Origin: Amorphophallus konjac
Lineage: Eukaryota; Streptophyta; Magnoliopsida; Alismatales; Araceae
DNA: 64,000 bases
Reading direction: 5' to 3'
NCBI GenBank assembly: GCA_022559845.1
Contig: CM040118.1
Span: 160,476,331 to 160,540,330 of the forward strand
The position numbers and the translations under genes were made by a program. Shown piece after piece: positions 53,226-64,000 of the stretch (position 1 is its first letter; every line of letters begins with the position of its first letter). The notes beneath the pieces were generated by a model. It did not search any database and was not told the DNA's origin. It saw only the letters and a program-made list of their open reading frames with translations.

Positions 53226-54712
53226 ATGGAGAGAGCTATCAAGCGGCCAAAGATTTCTACTCCTAGGCTCTCAGAAATCAATGGGCATATTAGCAGTAGA
53301 ATCGTATCGAACCAGGTATGAGTTTGAACTGTTCTTCTGTTAACTCTTAACTTCCATCCTTCTGTTCCGCACACTCATCTGTTTTCTTTCTTTTTTCCAT
53401 TTTTTCCTTTTCCATTTCCCACAGGATTATCCCAATATTCCAGGTGCAAGAAGGTTCACAAAAGTTAAGTGGCTGCCTCTTTTACTTTCAAAAATATCTT
53501 CGGACATGAGGGTCTGCTTATCAAGATGGCACCTCCTAGGCCTAGTTACCCATGCCAAACATTATGACCAAATCCACTTAGATTGGGCAGCTATAGGAGC
53601 TCTTGTGGAGATATGGCACCCCTCTACTCACACCTTCCTATTTTCCACCTTTGAAGCTACCATCCTATTGGAAGAGTTAGAGATGATCTTAGGCTTGAAG
53701 AAGATGAAGCAAGGAGATGAGGAGAAGATGGCCATCATGCCAAAGAAAATCTCCTCACATGAATTGTTAACAAGCTTGATTCCCAGCCCAAACCTAGTGA
53801 ATCAAATCAAAGCCACCAAAGGAATCAACCTCCTAAAACTTGCCTCATGGGTCTACAAACGATCCGACCAAGCTAAAGAAGATGAAGAAGTGGAGCGAGT
53901 AGCAAAGGCTTTCGTGGTGTGCTTAGCGGGAGCAATCTTATTCCCCTCCACGGAGGACTTCTTGGACGAATCCCAATTAAGCGCAATAATTAGCCTATGG
54001 GAAGGAGAGAGAGTGGGACCGGCGATATTAGCCTTCCTATACAGTGGGCTCACTTCGGTGACAATGGGGAGACTAATCTATGGATGCATGCTTGCACTAT
54101 CAAGTTGGGTAGATCTCCACTTCAAGTTCGATCCATGTGAGGAGGCCCAACAACCCTCAACAATCTTTTCAAAAAGCCCACTTTCCTACATGACCGGCTC
54201 ATTGGGAATAAGCAATAGAGTGGTGAACCGGATTCCTCAAGTCAAGAAAAGAGTGGAATGGAGAGAACACCTCAAAGTGATGCCAAAGAACTTCTTCACA
54301 TGCGCCCCGGGATTACTCAAAGCTCAAGAACACCGCGCATGATTCTCCCCCGGGACGGACCTTAGACTTATAGGTGCTTCAGAATTCGTGCTATACAACT
54401 CATACCGATGCCTTCCTCAACTCGGGCTTCCACGGCGGCTATTCGAGGACCCAGCTAGCCGTTACCCAGGAGCGGCTAGGAGCGTCAGAGGAGCGTCTCC
54501 AGCGAGGGCGGGAGCGGGCGCGAGCTGCAGGGTACAGCTTCACCAGCTCTACCTTTGTGGCGGGCTCTTCTCTTCGAGAGAGGAGCGAGGTAGGGGGCCA
54601 GGTTCGGGTTCCAGCTTCTTCACGGGGGCCCATGCCCCCTCCACCAGCGCCACCTTGGGACGGCGAGGACGAGGTAGAGAGTAGGAGAGAGGAGGGTGGA
54701 GGTGAGAGCTGA
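53226..54712 (+). pseudogene. P4: antisense PMD-like gene of element D, chimeric
   Basis: Exon 1 is 53226-53315 (30 codons, MERAIKRPKISTPRLSEING), with a 109-bp GT-AG phase-0 intron (53316-53424). Exon 2, 53425-54342, gives 335 codons in total. It resembles P2: LLGLVTHAKHYDQIHLDW, GALVEIWHPSTHTFLF, LLEELEMILGLKK, LWEGERVGPAILAFLYSGLT, VVNRIPQVKKRVEW. A TGA at 54340-54342 stops it, but the P2-like sequence continues in frame (LRLIGASEFVLYNSYRC, GLPRR). Near 54450 it switches, in another frame, to a GC-rich coiled coil (LAVTQERLGASEERLQRGRE) like the ends of P1/P3. I infer a deletion that fused the P2-type gene to the end of a P1-type neighbour. Function unknown. Confidence 0.72.
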
Positions 54713-56074
54713 GAGAGACTTACTTGTACTCCTCCACCCTCACACCTGTACTCAGATATTTATGATGTATATATATATGAGATTGAAATTTTTGTTACCT
54801 GAGCACTTGTGTAGTTGTGTACTTGTGCTCAATAAGCAGGGGATGTCTTTACTTTGACCTTGATAGCGGGTCAAGGGGCCAAGCCTTTAATCAAATAAGG
54901 TAAATGAAATAACCAATAAAGGGAGATGCATCACACAAGAACACATATGCAACCTATATCAAAAGATGCCCATGTAAAAATGCACGCACACATCATGAAG
55001 GATAAACCACCATTTTTTCCTTTTCTCTTTCATTTTCTTTCCTCTCTCTTTTGTTTCATTTGTTTTCCAAAAAAGACGCCTTAGACTAGGTCGTTATTTG
55101 TATAGAAGATGCCCTTAGAGACGGTCGTTAATTTTGAAAAAAGGCGACCTATTTAAAGGCGTTGTTTGGTAAAAGACGACTTCAGCTCAGGCGTTAATTA
55201 TATAAAAGGCACCTCCGTCAGAAGCATTAATTTTGCTGTTTTCAGAATTAGGTTGACAAAGCTACTAGGGCACTTGGTCATACATGGTCATCATTGAGGA
55301 TTCATTGACCTTTCTTGATTAATTAAAAAGGGGTCGACGTGCTAGTGGTTAAACTTATACGCAAGATCTCGCACGGTGCAATCTCCTAGGTCAGTCTTGA
55401 CCATCGTGCTGATTTATGACTTACCACAAAGAAAGAGATGGAAGAAGATATAAGGAAGCCCATAAGGGATTCTGAAAAGCTCGAGCTAAAAGCACCTCCC
55501 CTACCCTATGGCTGTTGGGATTCGGTCTTTGGCATAGGGAAATTTTGTTGCCTTTTGCCTCTTTTTGTATTGCATGCATACGCCCAAGGTTTTCCTTGCG
55601 GGGACTTTGCCCTCTTGACATGCTTTTCTTTTCGCGCTTTGACTTTCACTTTGGAACTGATTTGTATTGATAAAAGACCTAATTGTACTTGGGCTTTTGC
55701 GGCATTTTGTTCCCTTTTGGGCCCTGACTTCCACTTACTAAGGCGGTAGGTAGGCTTAGCGGGTCTACCCCGAGACCTTCCTTCCTCCCTTATGGGCCAA
55801 AGAGGAAAAGAATGGGTATTATCTTCACCTTTAGTCAGGTTTTTGACTTTCCATCAGATCTTGCACCGCTTGAGTTCGAGGTTTAAGCGTGTAGTGTTTG
55901 TGGGTGTCGACCTTATTTTAGTTAACAAGACTGACGAATGAATACTAAAATTTGACCTTTCAGACCTTGCGTCCTTGTATGCCATGGCAACGATTTTTTT
56001 TTTTGGCATTTTGGAGAATTTCTATTTTGTTTGGGATTTTGGAAAATTCTTTATTTTTATTTTTTGGTTTTGGA
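54713..56074. other. Non-coding block between P4 and pol of element D
   Basis: No supported gene. It contains a GGTCAAGGGGCCAAGCC segment (54867-54884) that also occurs inverted in element C near 23020, a group of short hairpin units (55073-55235), and a T-rich stretch just after the pol stop (55990-56075). A frame of 103 codons at 55438-55749 is Cys/Phe-rich and has no counterpart in C; I reject it. Confidence 0.5.
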
Positions 56075-56425
56075 TTATGGGTAGTATTTCTTAAGGTACA
56101 GCCCGTTCCAAGGATGAGCTAGCTCTTCTCCTTCAGCGTTAATCAATTTATAAGCATTGCCAGGATAAACATCTTTTATAATAAATGGTCCTTCCCAGTT
56201 TGGTTGGAGTTTCGAACGGGGTCCGCCAGGTTTTACAAAGATTCTCTTGATTACCATCTCACCGACTTTGAATTTTCTCTCAATTACTTTCTTTTGATAA
56301 AAACGCGAAAGCCTATTTTGATAAACGCGCGCATGCTCAGTGGCGACCAGACGCTTCTCATCTAGGAGTTCCAACTGGGCAAGGAGTGAATCACGACGCT
56401 CATCAATAGAGAATTCCTCGGCCAA
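56075..56425 (-). pseudogene. Element D integrase C-terminal tail
   Basis: In frame with the integrase core after the TAA at 56428-56426. It reads FSIDERRDSLLAQLELLDEKRLVATEHARVYQNRLSRFY, a basic segment and the WEGPFII motif, ending KKYYP and TAA. There is no chromodomain. It is the same length as the C copy. A Met after the stop is absent, since the frame starts with a Leu codon, so independent translation is unlikely. Confidence 0.82.
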
Positions 56426-57130
56426 TTATACTCGCAGAGATGGAATGAGAATATCGTAGGGAACTACCGCCTCTATTCTATAAGTGAGGGCGAAAGGGGT
56501 TTGCCCTGTAGGGGTACGAAGGGAAGTGCGATAGGCCCAGAGAGCTTCAACTAGCTTGTCTGGCCAATCTGAAAATTTATTAGCCTCACACGTCTTTTTA
56601 ACAATTTTAATCAAGGTTTTATTAGTTGCCTCTGCTTGGCCATTGCCCTGTGGATAATAGAGAGAAGAATGATGCAATGTAATGTTATACCTGTTGCAGA
56701 GATCCTTGAGCTCTTGAGAGATGAATTGAGGTCCATTGTCAGTGATGATGGTACTCGGGATGCCGAATCTTGCGATGATATTCTTCATTATGAATTTGCA
56801 GACGGTTGATGCTTTGATCTCCACGAATGCTTCCGCTTCCACCCACTTGGTGAAGTATTCCGTTGCCGTGAGGATGAATGATTTTTGCTTCGTAAGGAGG
56901 TTCGAATCACCAAGGGGTCCAATGATATCGAAAGCCCACATGGAGAAAGGCCATGGGGAGGACATAGAATGGAGTGAAGAAGCAGGAGAATTAATCTTGT
57001 CGGCGTGTAGTTGGCACTTAACACACCTTTGAACATAGATGGAACAATCCTCCTCTAGAGTTGGCCAATAGAAGCCTAGCCTAAGGATCTTCTTAGCTAG
57101 CATCTGGCTGTTCACATGACCACCACACAC
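56426..57130 (-). pseudogene. Element D integrase core
   Basis: It begins after stops near 57158 and 57130. The zinc domain His/Cys residues (CGGHVNSQ and QRCVKCQ) are present. The DDE triad is complete: FDIIGP, IITDNGPQFIS and PQGNGQAEATNK. Flanking blocks WPDKLVEALWAYRTSLRTPTGQTPFALTYRIEAV are typical. It inserts element cDNA in the host genome. It ends with TAA at 56428-56426, the same place as the TAG in C. Confidence 0.88.
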
Positions 57131-57157
57131 TCATGAATGCGCCTCTTCTACGACCTT

Positions 57158-57934
57158 CTAGGATTCATCATCGTCGAGGCATCTTAATAAAACACCCGTG
57201 AGCCCTCTTCTATAGAGCACACCTCCAACCAAAACATACCGCTGAGCCACTCTTCTAATCGCTTTCTTTTCTTCCACAGTGGCTTCTTCGGGATAGGATT
57301 GATCATTACAATATCTGGTAATCTCATAATACCAAGGTTTCTCATCATCAGCCAATTCTTCTTCCCAATCTAACAGCATGACCTCTTTGCTTTTAAGAGT
57401 TTCACTCCGCCTGACCTTCTCGAGCACCTTGTCCCTAATATCGAGGAATGCACGATCCTTAATAGCTAGAGTGTCACGCTGATGAATGAGAGGAACATAA
57501 AAATCTCGTTGGGGAGGAAAGACTAAAGCGGAGGCCAAAGAGGCAAGAGCGTCAGCTAAGATGTTCTGGCTTCGAGGGACATGGACGAAGATCAACTTGG
57601 TGAAGAGTTTGGCATATGCTGAAGCAAGTTCCTGGTAAGGCTTGAGTTTAGGATTGATAGTGCGGCACTTGACAAGCACCTGGCGTAGAATGAGTTGACT
57701 GTCACCCACGATTCGTAATTGGGTAACGCCATATTTATGAGCGGTTTGAAGACCGGCCAAAAGGGCCTCATACTCAGCTATATTGTTTGTGACAGGGAAA
57801 GTGAGCTGAGTAGCAAATGGGATGGTGACCCCTTCTGGTGTTAAAAGAACCATGCCGATCCCTCTTCCTTGGGAATTTAGAGCCCCATAAAAATGTAATG
57901 TCCACATAGGATCGTGGGGTTGATTAATGGACAT
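57158..57934 (-). pseudogene. Element D second (archaeal-type) RNase H
   Basis: MSINQPHDPMWTLHF then YGALNSQGRGIG: the first catalytic Asp (FDGA) is Tyr here (codon TAT, minus strand 57889-57887), whereas element C keeps Asp. NNIAEYEALLAG, GDSQLILRQ and VPRSQNILADALASLAS keep the other acidic positions. Loss of the first Asp should abolish catalysis. It is followed by a linker (LDWEEELADDEKPWYYEI, KKAIRRVAQRYVLVGG) to the integrase zinc domain. The domain marks the Tat lineage. Confidence 0.82.
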
Positions 57935-58084
57935 TAGTTCTTCATCTGGAAACTCTGAATTGACAGGATCAAATTGAGGGAGAGGGTGGTGAGCAAGATG
58001 TTCGGCGATGGCATAACCTTTGATTGCTTTCTGTTGAATGTAAGTGATGTCAAATTGAGAGAGAAAACTTTGCTAGCGTGCTAA

Positions 58085-59881
58085 TCAGTCGGTAAGGATA
58101 GATTTTTCAAGAAGGAATTTAATCGGATTCATGCGAGCAATGAGGTGAACCTCGTGAGCTAAGAAATAATGTTTTAACTTTTGAACTACCCAGACTAAAG
58201 CAGCGCAAGTCTTCTCCATGGCTGAGTACCTCTGCTCACAAGGGTTGAGAAGTTTAGACAAGTAGTATGCTGCCCTCTCCTTCCCTTCTTCATCCACTTG
58301 AGCTAGGACAGCACCTACAGAGTCATCCAGGACAGAAACATAGAGGATAAGTGGTTTGCCCGGAATTGCCGGCCTCAGGACAGGAGGATTGGCCAGATAA
58401 TCCTTCAATCTGTCAAAAGCTGCCTGACACTTGTCATCCCAATTAAACTTGACCCCCGGCTTAGTAAGCTCGTAAAACGGCCTCAACCTTTGTGAGTGCT
58501 TGGAGACGAAGCGGTGAATAAATTGCAACCTCCCGATTAATCCTCGAACTTCCTTCAAATTCTTGGAAGGAGGCATATCCTTGATGGCCTTTGCCTTATT
58601 GGGATCAACTTCAATTCCTCTTTTGCTGACAATAAACCCAAGCAACTTCCCTGATGAAACACCAAATACACACTTCTTGGGGTTCATTTTCAACTGATAT
58701 TCTCGTGATCTTTGCAAGACTTTAGCTAAAACCCCAGGATGCTCAATCCTTGTTCTTGATTTTACTACTAGGTCATCCACATACACCTCAATATAAATAT
58801 GAATAATATCATGAAAAATTGCCATCATAGCCCTCTGATAGGTGGCTCCAGCACTCTTGAGTCCAAAAGGCATGACCACATAGCAATATGTACCCCATGG
58901 TGTAGTGAATGACGTTTTCTCTTGATCTTCTTCAGCCAGGCGAATCTGATTATAACCCGAAAACCCATCCATAAAGGAGAGAGTCTCAAATCCTGCCGTA
59001 TTATCAATCAAAACATCAATATGAGGGAGGGGGAAGTCATCTTTAGGACATGCACGGTTGAGGTCCCGAAAGTCTATACAAATGCGAACCTTTCCATCTT
59101 TCTTCATAACCGGGACGATGTTAGCCACCCAGTTCGGATAGAGGACAACTCTAACAAATCTAGCCTTATGAAGCTTGTCGACCTCTTCTTTCATCTTTAA
59201 AGCCATGTTAGGGTGTAAACGTCTCAACCGTTGTTTGATCGGGACAGACCCTGGCTTAAGTGTAAGCCGATGTTCAACGGGTGCAGGGTCTAATCCAGGC
59301 ATATCTTCATAACTCCACGCAAACGTGTCCTTGTATTCTTGAAGTACCAAAATAAGCGCCTCCTCTTCGGCAGGCGGTAAATTCTTGCTGATGAGGACAA
59401 TCCTAGGGTCTTCTTCCGTACGTAAATTTATTTCTTTGGTAGGCTCTTCTACTAAGGCTGATGGTTCGTCAAATCGTCTCATGCCACTAGCAAGGGCATC
59501 AGCCTCGTCCTCATATTCTTCATAACTTTCCTCCCCCTCTTCAATAGGGTCTTCATCATTCATAATCTCATAGACACCAAAACCCTCATAAGAAGCACAA
59601 GTATTCTCATATTCTAACTCTGGCAGGATAATCGGATTCTCTAGAAATTCGGGGAGGGTTGAGCATGCCCGGCATCTTCTAGCCAACTCCAACAAAAATC
59701 TGCGTGGAATCTGCTTACCCTTGGATTTCCTATGTGAAACTACCCCATGGATTTTATTATTAGAAGAAGAAGAGCAACTAGCTTGATCATTAGAAGAAGA
59801 AAAGGGAGGGGGTGAAAAAGTAGATACAGGAGGGGATACAGATGAGGACCCCTCGCAGGAGGAGTGGAAAAGGTTTATCAA
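58085..59881 (-). pseudogene. Element D reverse transcriptase and first RNase H
   Basis: 598 codons without a stop. The frame is open slightly upstream to about 59893, after a CAG acceptor-like site. It contains the linker PRRFLLELARRCRACSTLPEF, EDMPGLDPAPVEH, the RT core (VPVMKKDGKVRICIDFRDLN, LSFMDGFSGYNQI, MPFGLKSAGATYQRA, YVDD), LLGFIVSKRGIEVDPNKAKAI, and the first RNase H (VLAQVDEEGKERAAYYLSKL and MEKTCAALVWVVQKL). The RNase H ends in ARMNPIKFLLEKSILTD and a TGA; it lacks the usual final acidic motif. This is the best-kept pol segment in the window. Confidence 0.92.
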
Positions 59882-59893
59882 TGAATCTTGGAA

Positions 59894-60183
59894 GAGCGGA
59901 CCCTGGGTCGGGGCACACTCAGAGAGGAGATAAGAGGTCTCCTCAACAGAGATGGAGGATGAAGAAGTTGGAATTTTGGCATTTTTTTTTCTTTTTCATT
60001 TTCATTTTTATCTTCATTTTTATTTTCTTTTTCAAGGAGAAAGTAGTGTGAAGGGAGAATAGAAGGAGGGGTGGAGATTGGAAGATTGGAGAAAGATTGA
60101 ATCAAAGACGACCCATGCGGGGGTGTGATGGAGAGTTTGGAAAATTGCTCGAGGAGCAAGGGAGGAATTGAAAGAGAGACTTA
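59894..60183 (-). other. Spacer or intron between protease and RT in element D
   Basis: The protease frame ends at a TAA that overlaps a perfect donor-like GTAAGT (near 60182). About 290 bases of T-rich, stop-containing sequence follow, and GACCCAG (near 59896) precedes the RT frame. Ogre elements have an intron at this place. The two exons do not join in frame with the most obvious sites, so the exact splice is unresolved. Confidence 0.5.
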
Positions 60184-62193
60184 CATTGAATTTGGGGAAA
60201 AGCTGATCATGATCGGAGGCGGTCTCGGCACGTGAGAAAACAATTGAGAATGCAGAGAAGCAAGAAGAGACGGATGCATAGAAGTGAGAGAGAAAAGGCC
60301 GGCCCACAGCATGTCTATTGTAAATCCTTCTTCATATGGTACGTCAGGCTCTCCAATATCTGTGTAATCACTCAGCAGCTGCCTTTTGTCTGTTATCACC
60401 GTTGGCTTTTCAATCAGGTCGTGGATCAGTGGCGGCCATTCCGGATCTGTCGGCATGAAGAGACGGCTTAAGGCAATAGTGATGTCATTCATATCAAACC
60501 ATCTATACCAGTCGCACTTTGGATCATCCATTTTCCTCCTCTTATCAGGCCTTAGAGATTCCAGGGCTTTGTATGTGGCCAATGGAACAATATGTCGAGT
60601 AAACTGTCTAGCATGAACGTCTTGACAGTCTAACATGGAAGTGATTATTGTAGTCTACTCATTATCTTGGACGCCACCTTTAATAAAATGTATCTGCAAT
60701 GTCCAAGTGAGCGGTTGGTGATCTATCTTCAAAGTGTAGGTCATAACTGCCCATGGTTCTTCTTCATTCTTGCTTGGTCCTTTATATCCTAGGCCGCCCC
60801 GTGCAACCAATCTTTGTGGCTTGACAGGCTTAGTTCTGCCCTGACAATTGACACCCAGGCCTTTGCCAACCTGGTACCCCATTCTCATCAGAATATTCCA
60901 AAACGGGGTATTCATTGTGTTCTTCTTCTTCTTCCCCTTGGAAGTTAGGGGTGTCATGGCAACTGTTGTAACTGTCTCGGGTGGCATCGGCCGTGGGTGA
61001 GGGATATCTAATACTGATAGCAACGGCTTGTTGGAAGGCCAAATAGAAGGAACTGACGTTGCTAGGTGTATGTCTTCATCAGGCAGAATCGACATGCTAG
61101 TCACTTTGATAATACGACCGTTGTGTGGAAACTTGAGGCATTGATGATTTGTAGAGGGCACTGCATCTAACTGTTGAATATAGGGGCGACCCAAGATGCC
61201 ATTGAATGTTGGATCCATGTCCAAGATGTGAAAATCGACTGTGATTGTTGCTGGACCCAGACTAACCTTTAACGTTATCATGCCCAGAGGAGGCTTCTTA
61301 GTATTGTCGTATGCTGTGACTGTTATGGTAGATGGCCGAATCTGATTTTCTGGAATGCCGCACATCTTCAAAGTGGTTGGCAGCAATACATTGATGGATG
61401 CCCCAGTGTCCACCAAACATTGTTTTACTGCCACTTTATTTATGTCAACTGTGATACACATGGCATATTTCCTTGCTGGTTGAGGTGCCAATTTATGTTC
61501 ATAAAAAGTAATTGCTGGCTGACCGCTAGCGGGCGTTAAGACTGTAGTTATCTGCTCGGCAGGGATGTCCTCATTGACCATAACTTTCTGTAAGTATTCC
61601 TTTAAAGCCAATTGATGAGTGGTTGACCTCTTAATCAATTCTAAAATAGAGATTCTTGCTGGAGTTCGGTCAAGATGCTTTAGTAAATCATATTGAGTGC
61701 CTGGAACAGACTCTTGCTCTTGCTCTTGTTCATTGGGCCCCTGCGTGGACTCCTGCTCTCTCTGGGGAAAGATGCGCTGGAACATCCGTCCACTGCGGAG
61801 CGGTGCCATGGTTCGACGCGCCTCTGTCGGGGTAAGTGTGGAGGGAGGGTTGGAAGATGAAGAAGAAACATTAGTGTTGACAAGTGGTGGAGAAGTGTTC
61901 GAAGAAGAAGTCGGCGAGGAATTCGACAAGGCAGCCCCCGTAGGAGGTATTGGAGAAGGGTTCAAAAGAGAAGCACCCATAGGAGGCATAGGGGTGGAAG
62001 GGGGTATTGGAGTGTGGGAAGGGCTAGCGGGTTGAACAAGGAGAGGTCGGGGTATAAATGGTGGTTGAGCTGATGGTGGAGGTGTCCTTGCCGGCGGAGG
62101 AGTGATGGTAGTGGATGTAACCGATGCTGGTGACGGGCGAATGAGGAGTGGCCTAGATGGTGATGGCGAAGGATTGTTGGCGGATGATGGAGT
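60184..62193 (-). pseudogene. Element D Gag tail, aspartic protease and G-patch
   Basis: In frame with gag after a TAA at 62196-62194. A Pro/Ser/Thr-rich tail runs to about 61850, then QYDLLKHLDRTPARISILEL. The retropepsin has an intact LVDTGASINVL site near 61410 and ILGRPYI. A G-patch (MGYQVGKGLGVNCQGR, then GGLGYKG) lies near 60890-60780. A TAG at 60657-60655 interrupts, and a conserved domain of unknown role continues (LRPDKRRKMDDPKCDWYRWF, ALSRLFMP). The protease should be competent apart from the stops. The G-patch may bind RNA, as in betaretroviral proteases (inference). Confidence 0.85.
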
Positions 62194-63800
62194 TTACTGC
62201 GTCGGAGGCTGTGGTCGTGGTAGACGGGTAAGGAGAGACCGGGTTGGCAAGGATGAGGAATTAGTGGGGATAGATGGGTTAACGGGGCGCAAAAGGGGGC
62301 GACTTAATTGTGGGGTAAAAGAAGAAGGAAGCGTGCGCAAAAGGTGCGGAGGTTGATTTGAATTATGATTGAATGCCCCGACAGAGGCGTTTTCTTCATG
62401 CCATCCCTGCCCTCTCTCTACTTCATGGAGAGACGTGACCGGGTTTACATGCTGATTTACTTGGTGCTCCGATAATGGGTTGTGGACAATCCCCATATCG
62501 TGCTGAGGTGCTGGAGCTTGCTGTTGTACTGGTGGAGCTGGTTGCTGCGGCTGCTGAGCCTGCTGTTGCCAAGGAGGCCTTCTTACTTTCATAGCAGCGA
62601 TGAACTGTCTCATCTCGTCCCAATTAATACCGCCCTGGTCATTTAAATCATAGATGTAGTCCTTGAAGTGAAAGCAATGGTCAATATTGTGACCAGGGGA
62701 GCGGTGGAAAACACAATAGCGGGACGTGTCAACATTAGGGGGCCACGCTGTCCTTTCTTTTGGTAACATGAGTAGATTAGCAGCCATCAGGGCATTAAAT
62801 ATATCTGGGAGACTTTCTGGCAATGGAGGATAATGGGCCCTTTTGGGGCCAAGTGGTCTCCTTTGCTGTTGTTGTTGCGGGCCATAGTTGGTAGGCGGCG
62901 GTACTTGGTGGTACTGTTGCGGAGCTGAAGGATCTGCATGTGGCGTTTGGTTTTGTGGAGGAGCAAGGGAAGGTTGAGGAGCAAATTGGTGTTGTGGGGG
63001 TGAGTGGAAGAGGGTGTTTTGTTGTGGAGGTGGCGGAGGTCGTGGGTTAGATTGGCGAAAAGGTGTGGGGTTGCCGACCGCGTCAACTTGCTCATTGATG
63101 ACGGTGCCCTCAATCGTGGGCCCGCTATTGTTGATATTTGTATTTTTCTTGACCAACCATGGTTTCGATTCGAACATGCCCATGATGGGCGAATCCTTCA
63201 TCTGAGTTTGAATATATCGAGCTCTTTCATAGAGCTCCTCCATGGTGGTCAATCTGTTCATGGCTAATATATGTCGGAACTGAGGGGTTGCATTTGAAAT
63301 AATCATTTTAACCTGCTCTTGTTCTGACAAAGTATCTTTCAATTTCTCGGCCATTGATCGCCATCTATCAGCAAATATGATGAAGTCCTCCTCGGGCTTC
63401 ATTTTCTCTGCAACCAGGTCCGTAACAGCTAGAGAGGGTCCAACCCGGTCCCTATACTTCTGCAAGAATTTCCTTTGAATCACATCAAAATTGCTGGCAT
63501 CTGTCAGATCCAAGGAATAGAACCACTCGAGGGCTGGCCCCTCTAGGGATCTTCTAAACAAATAAGCCAGTGAGGCTTTATTGCCTTGCCAAAAAGAGGT
63601 CTCATACATAAAATCCTTCAAGTGAATAAATGGATTGCCAGTTCCATTGTATCGCCGAAAATTCGGCATCTCAGAAGGTCGTAAGTGAAAAACTGGCAAT
63701 GTAGGCAGAGAGATCTCTGGAGCATTCTTGGTAGCAGTAACCTTGTTGAGTTGTTCTTCCATGCTAGCCAATTTCTGAAGGAGCAAAGCATTAGTGTCTG
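62194..63800 (-). pseudogene. Element D Gag
   Basis: About 535 codons open up to TAA 62196-62194. It contains MEEQLNKV (coil), the core (APEISLPTLPVFHLRPSEMP, NPFIHLKDFMYETSFWQG, FRRSLEGPALEWFYSL, FLQKYRDRVGPSLAVTDL), LYERARYIQTQMKDSP, a Gln/Pro-rich linker and a zinc-binding segment YCVFHRSPGHNIDHCFHFKD. Its close match to element C gag begins near 63800; upstream codons differ, so the true N-terminus is uncertain. Gag forms the particle and its zinc segment should bind RNA. Confidence 0.87.
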
Positions 63801-64000
63801 TGATGTGACACAAATATGGGGTATGCAGCAAGCAAACAAAACTTAGGACCTATTCCGCAAGTACAACTACATAGCAATTAAGTTGATAAATCGGGGGCCA
63901 ATTCGCCGACGCACACACCCGAGCCCGGGGTGACTAGATGATGCTAAGGGGAGGTGATGGATCAAGCCCCTTGCTGGTAGAGTGCCAGCAAGGCTTGGGT
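63801..64000. other. Unassigned sequence at the gag end of element D
   Basis: Not similar to the gag leader of element C. TGATGTGACAC at about 63802 could be the start of an inserted LTR, or CATCACAG on the minus strand could be a splice acceptor. The window ends before this can be decided. Confidence 0.3.

Larger units (their letters stand above)
50522..64000 (-). mobile_element. Tat/Ogre-like LTR retrotransposon D with antisense gene P4
   Basis: Minus-strand element. From right to left: gag (from 63800), protease with G-patch, a spacer with splice-like ends, RT, RNase H, second RNase H, integrase, a non-coding block, antisense gene P4, the conserved 3' region, the terminal hairpin and polypurine tract, and the 3' LTR (50522-51756). 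It is the best-preserved Tat copy here: pol has stops but no frameshift that I can see. Its 5' LTR is off-window. It lies at the P3 exon 6 border of element F. The left end is either 50522 (ending ACA) or about 50506. Confidence 0.85.

Noticed and set aside
55438..55749. 103-codon plus-strand frame with Cys/Phe-rich protein
   Set aside because: It lies in the non-coding block between P4 and pol and has no counterpart in element C.
1..64000. tRNA or rRNA genes, CRISPR arrays, bacterial operons
   Set aside because: No cloverleaf, rRNA segment or spacer array was seen. TGGTATCAGAGC motifs are retroelement primer sites, not tRNA genes.

Overview
This window is nuclear DNA of a flowering plant from a gene-poor, retrotransposon-dense region. 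I see no ordinary host gene that is clearly outside a transposable element, and the species cannot be told from the sequence. The evidence is Ty3/gypsy gag-pol genes, long LTRs with 5-bp target-site duplications (TSDs), initiator-tRNA-Met-type primer sites, GT-AG introns, and plant mobile domain (PMD) genes.

Layout from left to right. (1) 1-6207: minus-strand gypsy element A, cut by the window start, with its 5' LTR at 3919-6207. It is inserted in the 3' LTR of element B. (2) 6208-13341: minus-strand element B. It has LTRs but no pol, only a Gag-like frame with a long orphan C-terminus, and that frame is split by a solo A-type LTR (8197-10447, TSD CCTAG). B is inserted in the gag of element C. 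(3) 13342-37546: plus-strand Tat/Ogre-like element C. It carries gag, protease, a G-patch, RT, RNase H, a second archaeal-type RNase H and integrase, all decayed. Two antisense PMD-type genes (P1, P2) follow, then the polypurine tract and a 4.6-kb LTR. P2 is interrupted by a tandem array of a miniature LTR element (three LTRs, two 94-bp interiors). (4) 37547-37950: a small orphan spacer. (5) 37951-50504: the 3' part of a second Tat-like element F (minus strand) with an antisense, intron-containing PMD gene (P3). Exon 3 of P3 holds gypsy element E (42817-49617, TSD TCCGG), which has lost everything from the end of RT to the middle of its 3' LTR. (6) 50522 to the window end: a third Tat-like element D (minus strand), lying at the P3 exon 6/intron border. 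It has a nearly complete pol frame and a chimeric antisense PMD gene (P4).

Almost all coding regions carry stop codons. Many look like C-to-T changes, as expected for methylated, silenced elements.

The most unusual signals are non-coding. One is a 100-nt leader block between the primer-binding site and gag, shared ungapped by A, B and E and with a diverged relative in the spacer; it contains a UUCG hairpin with compensatory changes. Another is a long two-tier hairpin spanning the polypurine tract/U3 border in all three Tat-like elements, with covarying arms. A third is a regular array of twelve GTCGAC palindromes in the LTR of E. The last is two families of short hairpin units scattered through F and D.
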